Shown: positions 1 through 6,344 of the stretch, one piece after another | Position numbering within the stretch: position 1 is the stretch's first letter | How the letters are laid out: each line of letters opens with the position of its first letter | Origin: Tannerella sp. | GTDB lineage: Bacteria; Bacteroidota; Bacteroidia; Bacteroidales; Tannerellaceae | NCBI GenBank assembly: GCA_031283915.1 | Contig: JAITAY010000150.1 | Coordinates: 1 to 6,344 of the forward strand | Reading direction: 5' to 3' | DNA length: 6,344 nt | Translations under genes and position numbers: made by a program | The notes under the pieces: generated by a model | Database searches by the model: none | Told to the model about the DNA's origin: nothing | The model's input: the letters and a program-made list of their open reading frames with translations, nothing else

Positions 1-13
1 TCACGATATGACA

Positions 14-44
14 GTTCCCGCTTGCGTAAAAATTCGTATATTTG
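14..44 (+). promoter_or_regulatory. Candidate Bacteroidetes-type promoter for the 91-residue gene
   Basis: TATATTTG at 37-44 matches the Bacteroidetes -7 consensus TAnnTTTG exactly. A weak -33-like GTTC lies at 14-17, with 19 bases from its TTC to the -7 box, which is within the usual spacing. Transcription would start near 50, leaving a leader of only about 12 bases before the ATG at 63. The leader is A-rich and has no Shine-Dalgarno motif, as is normal in this phylum. The -33 match is poor, so the call rests mainly on the -7 element and its position. Confidence 0.5.
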
Positions 45-62
45 CGCAGTAAATAAAGCATT

Positions 63-338
63 ATGGAGAAAGTAGAAACTATATTTGACCACAATATTAC
101 GGAGAAAGAGCTTGACGATTTTTTCAGTGACCCGAAAGACCCTTGGCGGACACGAGAAGGATATATTAAAGATTTGATTGAAGATGAAAGTGTTCCGCCC
201 GATTATGATACGCTAAAAATGCATATATCATCACTTTATTTTAACAGGCGCGATATGAAGAAAGCATATAAATATGCACTTCAAATGAAAGACCCGCAAC
301 GCAGGCAGGATAAATTAAATCTACTTGGCGGATTTTAA
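63..338 (+). CDS. Small acidic/TPR-like protein, candidate immunity partner of the MuF C-terminal domain
   Basis: I do not recognise a named family. The 91-residue product is charged and soluble, with no signal peptide, membrane segment or cysteine. Residues 1-50 are strongly acidic (16 Asp/Glu against 6 Lys/Arg); the rest is basic. Residues 55-78, from ISSLYFNRRDMKKAY through ALQMKDP, fit the spacing of one tetratricopeptide-like helical hairpin. It is the only gene on the plus strand, runs against the late operon, and overlaps the 3' end of muF by 18 bases. The ATG at 63 follows a candidate promoter closely, and the next in-frame Met is residue 53, so the start is secure. Its GC (about 37%) matches the MuF C-terminal region and not the rest of the phage. 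I infer a moron-type gene, possibly immunity to the MuF effector domain. It could instead be an unrelated lysogeny or host-benefit gene. Confidence 0.7.
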   Translation: MEKVETIFDHNITEKELDDFFSDPKDPWRTREGYIKDLIEDESVPPDYDTLKMHISSLYFNRRDMKKAYKYALQMKDPQRRQDKLNLLGGF

Positions 339-2270
339 TAACTGTTTCTTGAATTGAAAATCCGAAATGTCCAGTTTTTCAATAAGTTTATTTATTTTCG
401 ATTTCCCTATCCCGGACTCCTTGCTGATATACCCCGTCAATTCCCCAAAAATATCTTCGTATTTTGTATTTGTTGTTTTATCACTGAGAAAGTCGTAGAG
501 TTTTGATTTGTCTATTTTCAGCGTGTCAATCATCAGATTGAAATTGTCCAGTTCGTTTCTGTATCCAAACCCTTTTGTGATTATATCTGCGGAGTGTGTC
601 GATTTTCCGCCCAGGCTTTCCAAAAACGGAATATAAGATCGTCGGGCACAAAACTGATTGGCTACCTCCATTGATTTATTCAATTGGGATGTCCTGTTGT
701 TTATATTGCTCCATCCTTTTGCTTTTGCATGTAAAAATTCATGCCACACACTTTCAACAGCATATTCCTGTTTGAATGTCAAATCATTTCCGTTTTTAAT
801 GGCGTTTAAAGCCCCTTTAAATTCAGACAATGGATTGAATCCACCGATATTTTTATCCGAGATATAAAGCACATTGCCTCTGTCGAATATTCTGTCGCCT
901 GCTCCCAATCGGTATTGGCGTTCAATGCTCATATATTCATTTGCCGACTTGGTGATGGCAACAGATTTTAATTCCCCGTTAAATAAATCGGGATTGTCTT
1001 TTGCAAAGGACATCAACACGTCTATCACTTCATCATTACTGATGTTGTTTATATCCCTTATCGCGTTCATGGAACTGTTTACCCCGACTGTATTGAACTC
1101 TCCAACGGAAAGGCTTTTATCCGGGATACTTGTGAAATCCTTATTGTCCTTTAAAAAGTACGGCAGCGTTCCCCGTTCTTCTGCCGCCTGTATCCTGTCC
1201 GCATTTTTCGCAACCCACTTTTTGAAATCTTCCGGCACATCCCTTACTTCGTTTACGCTGTGCGTCCCCGGTTCCTCCCCGTTCATGATTAACTCCTCGT
1301 CCTGCAAGAGTTCATCCTGCGTTTTCAAAATGGGAATGGCAAAACAGCGACATGCCGGATGCCAGCCCGTAAACTTGAAATCCTTCGGATACTTGCCTTG
1401 CAGGTCGTCGCATATATCCGTGAATGCCTTCCCGTTCAGCGTATGATTGTTCGACAGGCGTATCTCGACGCCGACAACAAAATCCAGTTGCTGCCAGCGC
1501 AAATGGTCGGCTGTCCGGTAAGCAATGTTATTTTCGGTGCGGGCAAGACGAAGCGCATTTTTATAGCTGCTGCGGTATACGCCACGGCCGGGATTATAGG
1601 CATTAATGTCCACATCCACAAACTTATACTTCTGCGTTCCTTCGTCGAATATCCGCCGTTTCCATTTTTTTGAATATACCCTGTTGCCGTCTTTATCATC
1701 TTCGTCTCTGAACCGGAAACGCCTGTAAAGCCTGTCAGGTTCATTGAGATACTGTTTCAAGTCGCGTGCCATTTCCGCTGCCGGAAGCCCGTCGCGGATG
1801 CCCAAATCAAGCCCCATTTCAATCTCCGACTTGAACTGGCTGGTGTAGTTCCATACGCGGTCGGACAGGTTCAATCCGTTTGTTTTTCGTTCGACAAACG
1901 CCTCCAATGCCCTGTCGTTGTTGTTGAAATACCTGCTATACTGCTCCTTCGTCAATTTGCCGACATTCTCCCCGAATACCTGCCGGGAAAGTTCGCTGTT
2001 TTTATTGTTGGCCAGCGTCCAGCCGGAACGCACACCGTTCACGATCACCGTTTCGACTTTCTTTTGAAGCTCTTTAGTCAATTTGTCGATACGTGCTTTG
2101 GTCTGTGGATAGTCGGCAAAAGAAAACGGTTTGTCCGGATTAAATTCATGTATGGACGCGCCGATAGCGGCGGCTTCCTTAAGAGCCATGTCGTAAATCT
2201 TTTCAATCTGCTTTTCGGTCAAACCAAGATTGCGAAAATGCTGGATGTCGTATTTATTCGGCTTTGCCAT
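321..2270 (-). CDS. MuF-like minor head protein with C-terminal zincin-type domain
   Basis: This is a 649-residue minor head (Mu gpF / SPP1 gp7-like) protein, thought in this family to sit near the portal and in some phages to enter the host with DNA. The MuF core spans roughly residues 80-315. It includes LARTENNIAYR (242-252) and a probable metal-binding set of Cys287, His304, Cys307 and Cys309 in the family-typical GWHPACRC stretch. An acidic linker and a LPYFLKDN segment (369-376) follow. The remaining 270 or so residues are unusual: low GC, and a HEFLH motif (His510, Glu511, His514) with Glu535 in MEVANQF as a plausible third zinc ligand, so a gluzincin-like peptidase fold is likely. I infer an exchangeable effector domain of the kind seen in MuF polymorphic toxins. 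A structural or entry role is the alternative. The ATG at 2270 overlaps the upstream gene by 17 bases, suggesting coupled translation. Confidence 0.88.
   Translation of the reverse strand: MAKPNKYDIQHFRNLGLTEKQIEKIYDMALKEAAAIGASIHEFNPDKPFSFADYPQTKARIDKLTKELQKKVETVIVNGVRSGWTLANNKNSELSRQVFGENVGKLTKEQYSRYFNNNDRALEAFVERKTNGLNLSDRVWNYTSQFKSEIEMGLDLGIRDGLPAAEMARDLKQYLNEPDRLYRRFRFRDEDDKDGNRVYSKKWKRRIFDEGTQKYKFVDVDINAYNPGRGVYRSSYKNALRLARTENNIAYRTADHLRWQQLDFVVGVEIRLSNNHTLNGKAFTDICDDLQGKYPKDFKFTGWHPACRCFAIPILKTQDELLQDEELIMNGEEPGTHSVNEVRDVPEDFKKWVAKNADRIQAAEERGTLPYFLKDNKDFTSIPDKSLSVGEFNTVGVNSSMNAIRDINNISNDEVIDVLMSFAKDNPDLFNGELKSVAITKSANEYMSIERQYRLGAGDRIFDRGNVLYISDKNIGGFNPLSEFKGALNAIKNGNDLTFKQEYAVESVWHEFLHAKAKGWSNINNRTSQLNKSMEVANQFCARRSYIPFLESLGGKSTHSADIITKGFGYRNELDNFNLMIDTLKIDKSKLYDFLSDKTTNTKYEDIFGELTGYISKESGIGKSKINKLIEKLDISDFQFKKQLLKSAK
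329..364. terminator. Weak candidate hairpin at the convergent gene ends
   Basis: CGGATTTT at 329-336 is perfectly repeated in inverse as AAAATCCG at 357-364, and AAT/ATT next to the loop can extend the stem across one bulged base. It lies at the end of the plus-strand gene and inside the last codons of muF. A short T-run (375-379) follows ten bases later on the plus strand, but no T-tract follows on the minus strand. The stem is AT-rich, so termination would be weak. It could be chance. Confidence 0.2.
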
Positions 2271-2700
2271 TTCTTATTATCCAGCAACAGTTGGCTATCC
2301 AACCGGTTAAGAAAGCAAAAGATTCGTCGAAGTCTATTTTCTGTCCAATGTGCTGAAATATATAACCTGCCGCGTGTACGGCTTCGTGGGCAATGGTCTT
2401 GCAGGTCATGTATTTCCTTTTCGTGAAGACAATTAGGACGCCAGCGTAATCGCTTCTCCTGTCAATGACCGGAAAAACAAGCGCCTCTTTGCTTTTTATA
2501 TCGTATTCTTCAAATCGCATTAACTCTTTGGTTTCGTAATGGAGAAACATTCCATTTAACGCGACACCGTCATGCGAAATGCATATCCACAATTTACGCG
2601 GATAGATGACCGGTTCAAATTGATGCACCGTAAACTTCTTAGCCGTCTTCTTTGACGCGGAAACGGGTTTGCTTCTATCCTCTTCAAAAGATTCTTTCAT
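2254..2700 (-). CDS. Small phage HExxH metallopeptidase-like protein
   Basis: The 148-residue product (from the ATG at 2700) carries HEAVH at residues 105-109 (His105, Glu106, His109) in a helix, followed by DESFAF with Glu126 as a likely third zinc ligand. This is a gluzincin-like arrangement known from uncharacterised small phage proteins with similar HExxH-x(n)-DEP/DES-FAYLxGW endings. Its substrate is unknown. Upstream, VHQF.PVIYPRKLW (residues 25-38) begins the likely structured part, and the first 20 residues are a charged tail. I chose 2700 because it leaves a 7-base gap after the previous gene. In-frame ATGs at 2739 and 2760 are possible but would overlap that gene by 32 or 53 bases. 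There is no secretion signal, so it presumably acts in the cytoplasm or virion. Its place between the portal and MuF genes suggests a role in head maturation, but this is inference. Confidence 0.75.
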   Translation of the reverse strand: MKESFEEDRSKPVSASKKTAKKFTVHQFEPVIYPRKLWICISHDGVALNGMFLHYETKELMRFEEYDIKSKEALVFPVIDRRSDYAGVLIVFTKRKYMTCKTIAHEAVHAAGYIFQHIGQKIDFDESFAFLTGWIANCCWIIRNGKAE

Positions 2701-2707
2701 TTTCAGT

Positions 2708-3106
2708 TCAATATGCCCCACTGATAAACTTATCTTCATATAACTGGCGATTACGGCCATCCAGGCGATGTCCGTATTTCTTTTTACCAGACGTCGCCCT
2801 TCTGCCGTCCTTATTGTCCTTACCGTCCTTAATCACCTCATCCGCCAGCCCGTTTTCCTTCATACGCTGCTTGCCCAGCATTATGGCCACAGCCGCCCTG
2901 CTTCGCTCAAGCTTCAGGCTGATCGCTGCAACGTCCATACCCGAATCCTTCATGCACCTCAGCCGGCTTATCTCCCAGTCCGTCCATCTTTTAGCCGCTC
3001 TTTTACTCTCCGGCCGAATCGCTGGCCTGCTCTCCGGCGTTGAATCCCCATAAACCGCTTTATGAACCCGGCTCTCAGACGTGCTATCGAGTTCTTTTGA
3101 CTTCAT
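2708..3106 (-). CDS. SANT/Myb-like helix-turn-helix protein in the head operon
   Basis: The 132-residue protein is strongly basic. Residues 40-83 look like a SANT/Myb-type helix-turn-helix: RWTDWEISRLRCMKDSG, then a helix with AAISLKLERSRAAVAIMLGK. The W, E, L and G spacing and the LxRSxxAV recognition-helix pattern fit that fold. The first 39 residues and the tail after about 88 appear disordered. The tail contains a KDG/KDN/KDG tandem (93-101). It probably binds DNA, and could help recognise the genome during packaging or regulate late genes. Which one is not evident from sequence. The gene starts 12 bases after the portal stop, and its stop (2708) lies 7 bases before the favoured start of the next gene, so it belongs to the same operon. 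Confidence 0.7.
   Translation of the reverse strand: MKSKELDSTSESRVHKAVYGDSTPESRPAIRPESKRAAKRWTDWEISRLRCMKDSGMDVAAISLKLERSRAAVAIMLGKQRMKENGLADEVIKDGKDNKDGRRATSGKKKYGHRLDGRNRQLYEDKFISGAY
2807..2830 (-). repeat. Three 9-base tandem units inside the HTH gene
   Basis: On the plus strand GTCCTT recurs at 2807-2812, 2816-2821 and 2825-2830, exactly nine bases apart. On the coding strand this gives KDG, KDN, KDG in the linker after the helix-turn-helix. The period is a multiple of three, so copy-number change would keep the frame. It is probably a harmless spacer repeat. Confidence 0.5.
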
Positions 3107-3118
3107 ATAGTTGATTGA

Positions 3119-4495
3119 TTATATTTTCACTTCAAATGAATCCAGATTGCTTTCTTCCAGTATCTGCCGCATGGTTTCATCCGCATCTGCCGACCATCCC
3201 AGGCTTTCGATTCCTTCCCGCTGTGATATGATCGCCTTCCCGCCGGTAGCAGTCATAAGATTGGCAATAAGTTCCTTATCATCGTTGATGGCAAAGGGAG
3301 TTATTGCCGTTTCGACCTGCAAGGCATCAATATCTTTCACCCGTTGCGGCATCATGATTTTCAGAAACGCCTTAATGACGTTGATTTCCCTGTCGAGCAT
3401 TTCCAGCAGACGACCAGATTCGTCTTTTACTTTCAGTTGAGCGTCGATAAACATTTGCTTGCGTGCCTCGCCGGACATGGGTGTCGTTTTCATATTCTCA
3501 TAACTCCAGTCCGGCAATTGCAGTTGGGTAAAGAACGATTGCCGAAGCTCCCCGATATAGAATTTCAGATTCTCAACAGCCTGTTCCCACGTCACATAAC
3601 GCAAATCAGACCCTTTCGGGTACTGTCCGACTGTTCTAAATTCCTGTTTTTCGTCTTTTTCCTGATTGAACGGGAGATCTTCATCAGCAAACAGCACGAG
3701 TACCGGCCTGCTGTTTTTACGCAGGTAATTCCCGTTCCGGGAAAGCGCCCATTCAATTTCGTTGACAATATTTGTCGTATCTTCCCATACAGGTGTCTGG
3801 CGGCAGCAATACACAGCCGGGATTTTCCCGATGGCAGACTGTTCGGAAAGTTCCTCTGCCCAACTGCCGTCATTCCTGTAACGGATATGTTTGTCGGCCG
3901 TATACACATCGAGGTATTCCACATCCGCATCGCCTTCCTTGCGCTTGTATCCGAACGACAGGGCAACCATGTCGCCCGTTTCGTCAAACATCGGATAAAT
4001 ACTGTCTCCCTGCATGGGAGAATAATTGCGGCAGCGCAATTTCAGTTTGCTTTCAAAACCGTACAGCGTGTTGGGTTCTTCGGTCGCAAACCATATCGTG
4101 GCAACCTCGCAACTCGCAAACAGCATATTGCCGCGCTCTATATTGACCGATTCGATGCGGTTGCGCTTCAATATCGCCTCAATCGCTTTTGCCACTTCTT
4201 TCTCGCCGTCGGTCTGCGGGGTGTAAATCCGCTTTACGGGAATACCGAAACACAGCTCCGTCGTACGCTTGACGGCCAGACGCTGCAAATCAAGCGTTAT
4301 TCTTGTCACATTCTCCAGCCCGCCATCGTCGCTTGCCACATCCGGATATTTACCCGTATCCATCACCTCGTGTTCATTCGGGTCATACTGCTTTTGCAGA
4401 TCGTCCCATGCCGGGAGTTCGACGGACTTTGTTTGCAGTTCCTTTATCACCTCTTCAGGCGTTCCCGACAGAATTTCCTCCAGTGTTCTTGCCAT
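3119..4495 (-). CDS. Phage portal protein, SPP1 gp6-like
   Basis: The 458-residue protein has the length and pattern of SPP1 gp6-type portals, which form the twelve-subunit ring at the head vertex through which DNA enters and leaves. Support includes RITLDLQRLAVKRTTELCFGIP (65-86), equivalent to the early helix ending in the G-x-P turn of this family, and alternating beta-rich wing segments at 130-230. A stem/clip region follows with TPMSGEARKQMF (338-349) leading into a long amphipathic helix (350-380). The last 80 residues, with ISQREGIESLGW, match the crown end typical of gp6-like portals. It starts 15 A/T-rich bases after the terl stop and is followed 12 bases later by the helix-turn-helix gene. 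The position after TerL and before MuF is the canonical order. The exact Pfam family was not tested. Confidence 0.92.
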   Translation of the reverse strand: MARTLEEILSGTPEEVIKELQTKSVELPAWDDLQKQYDPNEHEVMDTGKYPDVASDDGGLENVTRITLDLQRLAVKRTTELCFGIPVKRIYTPQTDGEKEVAKAIEAILKRNRIESVNIERGNMLFASCEVATIWFATEEPNTLYGFESKLKLRCRNYSPMQGDSIYPMFDETGDMVALSFGYKRKEGDADVEYLDVYTADKHIRYRNDGSWAEELSEQSAIGKIPAVYCCRQTPVWEDTTNIVNEIEWALSRNGNYLRKNSRPVLVLFADEDLPFNQEKDEKQEFRTVGQYPKGSDLRYVTWEQAVENLKFYIGELRQSFFTQLQLPDWSYENMKTTPMSGEARKQMFIDAQLKVKDESGRLLEMLDREINVIKAFLKIMMPQRVKDIDALQVETAITPFAINDDKELIANLMTATGGKAIISQREGIESLGWSADADETMRQILEESNLDSFEVKI

Positions 4496-4510
4496 TATCT
4501 TAAGTTTTTA

Positions 4511-6097
4511 TTAATATGCATATTTCGCTAATCGCGATATGTCTACCGGCTTTCGCATGTATACGGGATAAAACGTATTTGCCAGTGCGTCAAATTCGTC
4601 CGGACTGAATCCAAGACGCTTTTTTGTGTCCTCTTTCGGCTCGATTGCGATTTTCCCGTCGCTGCGGAAGTTCCATTTTATTTCGCCCGCTTCGTGTCCC
4701 AGCGTTCCACCGGGAGGAAGCATGGCGCCGGTATTGTTTTTCGGGTTCAGCCAGTCGCGGACGCACCAGTAAAGGTATGCACGCATGTTGACGAAACTGT
4801 ACTGACCCGTTATATCTTTCAATTCATTCCCTTTGACATCTTTTGCCGCCTCGCTGTACTTGCAGCTTAAAGCTACGCCTTTCCCCGTAAACAATATCTT
4901 GTTTTCGTTGTTGGCATATCCGAGTTCGACCAGACGGGAAAATACACCCGCCCCTTCGCCGATGGTGTCTATCATGGCAACGGCCTCTTTGTTTGTCCGC
5001 AAAAAGTCCGTAACCTCTCCGGCTACGCGCATGTGGTCGGCCACACCGCCGGAATTGCGTTTACGGAAGGACAGCACGCGGTTCCCGTGACGGTCGCAGT
5101 ATACCGACGAATCCCGACCCATTCCGGCTACGTCCACCCCCAGACGCCGGATGCCGGAAGATGCACCGCTGAATTTGCGCCAGCGTTCCCGCGCAGATTC
5201 TATCCACTGTTCGGGAACAAGGACATCTTCGTCTACCTTCGGGAATTTGCCGAGCACCTTCACGCGAAAAAGGTCTTCCGGGCGATACCATCTGCCCTCA
5301 AAAAGAAAATCGTCCGTTTCCCCCGAAACTTCAACTTCCGAAACAGGTGTACACCACTCTTTTACTTTATCTTTTACCCATTCATAATCGACCTGTCCGG
5401 GGATGGATGTTTTGCGCTCAATCACATTCGGCGCTGTCAGGCTGCTTAGCCGGAATCTTTTCCATCGCTCCGATTTTTGGCTTTTGGCCGCATAACCGAC
5501 AGACGTATTCGGATTGAACACTATCAAAAGGCGGCTATCCCCCTGCAAATTGCCCTCTATTGCATCAAAGATGGCATCCGGTATACCGCTCGCTTCAGTA
5601 ACAACAAACATGGTATGTACGGCATGAAATCCCGACCACGCTTCCTGATGGTGTTCGTCGGCCTTGAATCCGGTAAGAAACCATTCCTCGCTACCGGTAC
5701 GGATGTCGTAAGCGTTCAGCTTGCCCGGCAAACCGAGACCTCGCATGTATGCACGGTGATACAGGCGGGATATTTCCGGCATCATGATATTCTTAACCTG
5801 CCTGTCAGTTGGAGCCGTCAATGCTACCTTTGTATTCTCTATCAACTCTTTTACCCTGTTCCAGCGTGGTGTAAGATACAGGAAACAAAGCGCGGAGCAG
5901 GCGGCGACAAAGTCCTTTCCCCGTGCCGTACCGGATGCAACGGAAACAAGTTGATGTGTCTGTACGGCAGAAAGAATTTCCTGCTGCTCGCGGTCAAGCG
6001 ACACACCGAAAGCCTCGTTCACGAACCTGTTCCAGTCGATTCTCCATGCATTTACGGTTTCAATGCCTTTCTCCCGTACCGTCTCACCTGTTTTCAT
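4511..6097 (-). CDS. terL: Terminase large subunit (ATPase and nuclease)
   Basis: The 528-residue motor protein uses ATP to pump DNA into the prohead and cuts the concatemer. In the N-terminal ATPase, the P-loop is SGTARGKD (55-62), with Lys61, followed by an adenine-side VALTAP segment (91-96). The Walker B strand is MFVVTEAS (163-170) with Glu168 as the likely catalytic carboxylate, and the coupling motif is VFNPN (193-197). The C-terminal RNase H-like nuclease shows Asp322 in LGVDVAG with Asp329, Asp377 in AMIDTIG, and Asp500/Asp503 in FSPDEFDAL. The P-loop has Asp where Ser/Thr usually follows Lys, a deviation also familiar in Bacteroidales phage terminases. The ATG at 6097 overlaps the terminase small subunit stop by 14 bases, consistent with translational coupling. 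Confidence 0.96.
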   Translation of the reverse strand: MKTGETVREKGIETVNAWRIDWNRFVNEAFGVSLDREQQEILSAVQTHQLVSVASGTARGKDFVAACSALCFLYLTPRWNRVKELIENTKVALTAPTDRQVKNIMMPEISRLYHRAYMRGLGLPGKLNAYDIRTGSEEWFLTGFKADEHHQEAWSGFHAVHTMFVVTEASGIPDAIFDAIEGNLQGDSRLLIVFNPNTSVGYAAKSQKSERWKRFRLSSLTAPNVIERKTSIPGQVDYEWVKDKVKEWCTPVSEVEVSGETDDFLFEGRWYRPEDLFRVKVLGKFPKVDEDVLVPEQWIESARERWRKFSGASSGIRRLGVDVAGMGRDSSVYCDRHGNRVLSFRKRNSGGVADHMRVAGEVTDFLRTNKEAVAMIDTIGEGAGVFSRLVELGYANNENKILFTGKGVALSCKYSEAAKDVKGNELKDITGQYSFVNMRAYLYWCVRDWLNPKNNTGAMLPPGGTLGHEAGEIKWNFRSDGKIAIEPKEDTKKRLGFSPDEFDALANTFYPVYMRKPVDISRLAKYAY

Positions 6098-6344
6098 TGT
6101 CCGGTATTACTCCACTCTCAATCAGAAAAGCGGGAAAACTCAAATCTTTCCCATCCTTGCCCGTCAGTTCGCTGTTGACGCGGTTTTTCCATTTCTCCGG
6201 TTCACGGTTAGTAAGTGCAAAAATGATAGCCGCCGTATCCGGCTGGAAATGCTTATCGGTTACAACATGCTCCTTTACCCGGAAAACAGGTTTACCGTCT
6301 TTGCTCCGCTTGCCGGTGTCGACCGAAGTGGTCTTCTTTTCCTG
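6084..6344 (-). CDS. terS: Terminase small subunit, C-terminal part (cut by window edge)
   Basis: An open frame enters from the right edge and ends with TGA at 6086-6084. The 86 visible residues are the C-terminus; the start and any DNA-binding helix-turn-helix lie outside the window. TAAIIFALTNREPEKWKNR (residues 38-56 of the visible part) resembles the segment near the end of many small terminase subunits, where an Ile/Leu-rich helix is followed by NRxPxxW. The small subunit recognises the packaging site and stimulates the large subunit. The 14-base overlap with terL supports the call. The protein family was not tested beyond this motif, and no edge defects are visible. Confidence 0.75.
   Translation of the reverse strand, partial: QEKKTTSVDTGKRSKDGKPVFRVKEHVVTDKHFQPDTAAIIFALTNREPEKWKNRVNSELTGKDGKDLSFPAFLIESGVIPDNENR

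Larger units (their letters stand above)
1..1145. other. Low-GC cassette: MuF C-terminal domain plus convergent small gene
   Basis: Hand counts on eight 60-base lines between 361 and 1080 give about 37% GC, and positions 61-300 also give about 37%. Seven lines of the MuF core between 1381 and 2040 give about 53%. The change falls inside the muF gene, around 1080-1160, near residues 370-397, just where the conserved MuF part ends. The low-GC block therefore covers the variable MuF C-terminus and the opposite-strand gene together. I infer that both arrived as one exchange unit. The left boundary is not visible because the window stops at position 1. Confidence 0.55.

Noticed and set aside
1..62. 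Prophage attachment site at the left edge.
   Set aside because: No tRNA end, integrase gene or direct repeat is visible. The portal-MuF module is normally internal to a prophage, so the edge is more likely the window limit.
874..1446. A 190-residue plus-strand frame opposite the MuF linker and C-terminal domain, rich in Ser and Leu.
   Set aside because: It spans the compositional step that belongs to the minus-strand gene and looks like an antisense shadow. No promoter-like element or conserved motif was seen.
1436..1744. Overlapping minus-strand frame within muF that could suggest a frameshifted second product.
   Set aside because: The main muF frame is continuous through the conserved core, including the Cys/His site, so no frameshift is needed.
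2254..2700. The HEAVH protein as a SprT-family protease.
   Set aside because: The distance and sequence after HEAVH (Glu in DESFAF) do not fit the SprT pattern, and no zinc-ribbon cysteines follow.
3344..4531. A 395-residue open frame on the plus strand opposite the portal gene.
   Set aside because: The minus strand here encodes a recognisable portal. The plus-strand translation shows no domain pattern and is rich in His, Arg, Phe and Cys as expected of a shadow frame in GC-rich third positions.
5477..6178. A 233-residue plus-strand open frame opposite the terminase ATPase.
   Set aside because: It lies antisense to the P-loop and Walker B coding region of terL, has no family features, and runs across the terS/terL overlap, so it is a shadow.

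Overview
The window is the DNA-packaging and head-assembly end of a tailed-phage (most likely prophage) late operon from a gut Bacteroidales host such as Bacteroides or Parabacteroides. The host call is an inference. It rests on the recognisable Bacteroidales-prophage style of the terminase, portal and MuF proteins, near 50-55% GC in the phage core by hand count on sample lines, no Shine-Dalgarno motifs before the starts, and a Bacteroidetes-type -7 promoter element (TAnnTTTG) before the only plus-strand gene.

Layout. Six genes lie head-to-tail on the minus strand, so the operon reads from right to left. They are the C-terminal part of the terminase small subunit (6344-6084, cut by the window edge), terminase large subunit (6097-4511), an SPP1 gp6-like portal (4495-3119), a small SANT/Myb-like helix-turn-helix protein (3106-2708), a small HExxH metallopeptidase-like protein (about 2700-2254), and a 649-residue MuF minor head protein with a long C-terminal extension (2270-321). 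The genes overlap or are separated by at most 15 bases, so they are almost certainly co-transcribed from a promoter beyond the right edge. There is no gene-free stretch over 300 bases and no sign of RNA genes, CRISPR arrays or insertion sequences.

The left end is different. From about position 1145 down to 1, GC falls from about 53% to about 37%. This region holds the C-terminal domain of the MuF protein (about residues 376-649), which carries a zincin-type HEFLH motif, and a convergent 91-residue plus-strand gene (63-338) with its own candidate promoter. The two reading frames overlap tail-to-tail by 18 bases. The simplest reading is a horizontally exchanged, moron-like cassette: a variable effector domain swapped onto the conserved MuF core, accompanied by a separately expressed small acidic/TPR-like protein that may be its immunity partner. 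MuF-fused polymorphic toxins of temperate phages are known. This particular zincin-plus-convergent-partner pairing is inferred from sequence context and unproven.

How the genes work together. TerS and TerL recognise and pump phage DNA through the portal into the prohead. MuF sits near the portal and may be ejected with the DNA, which would carry its C-terminal domain into the next host. A lysogen would then need protection that does not depend on the silent late operon, which would explain the independent promoter of the convergent gene.
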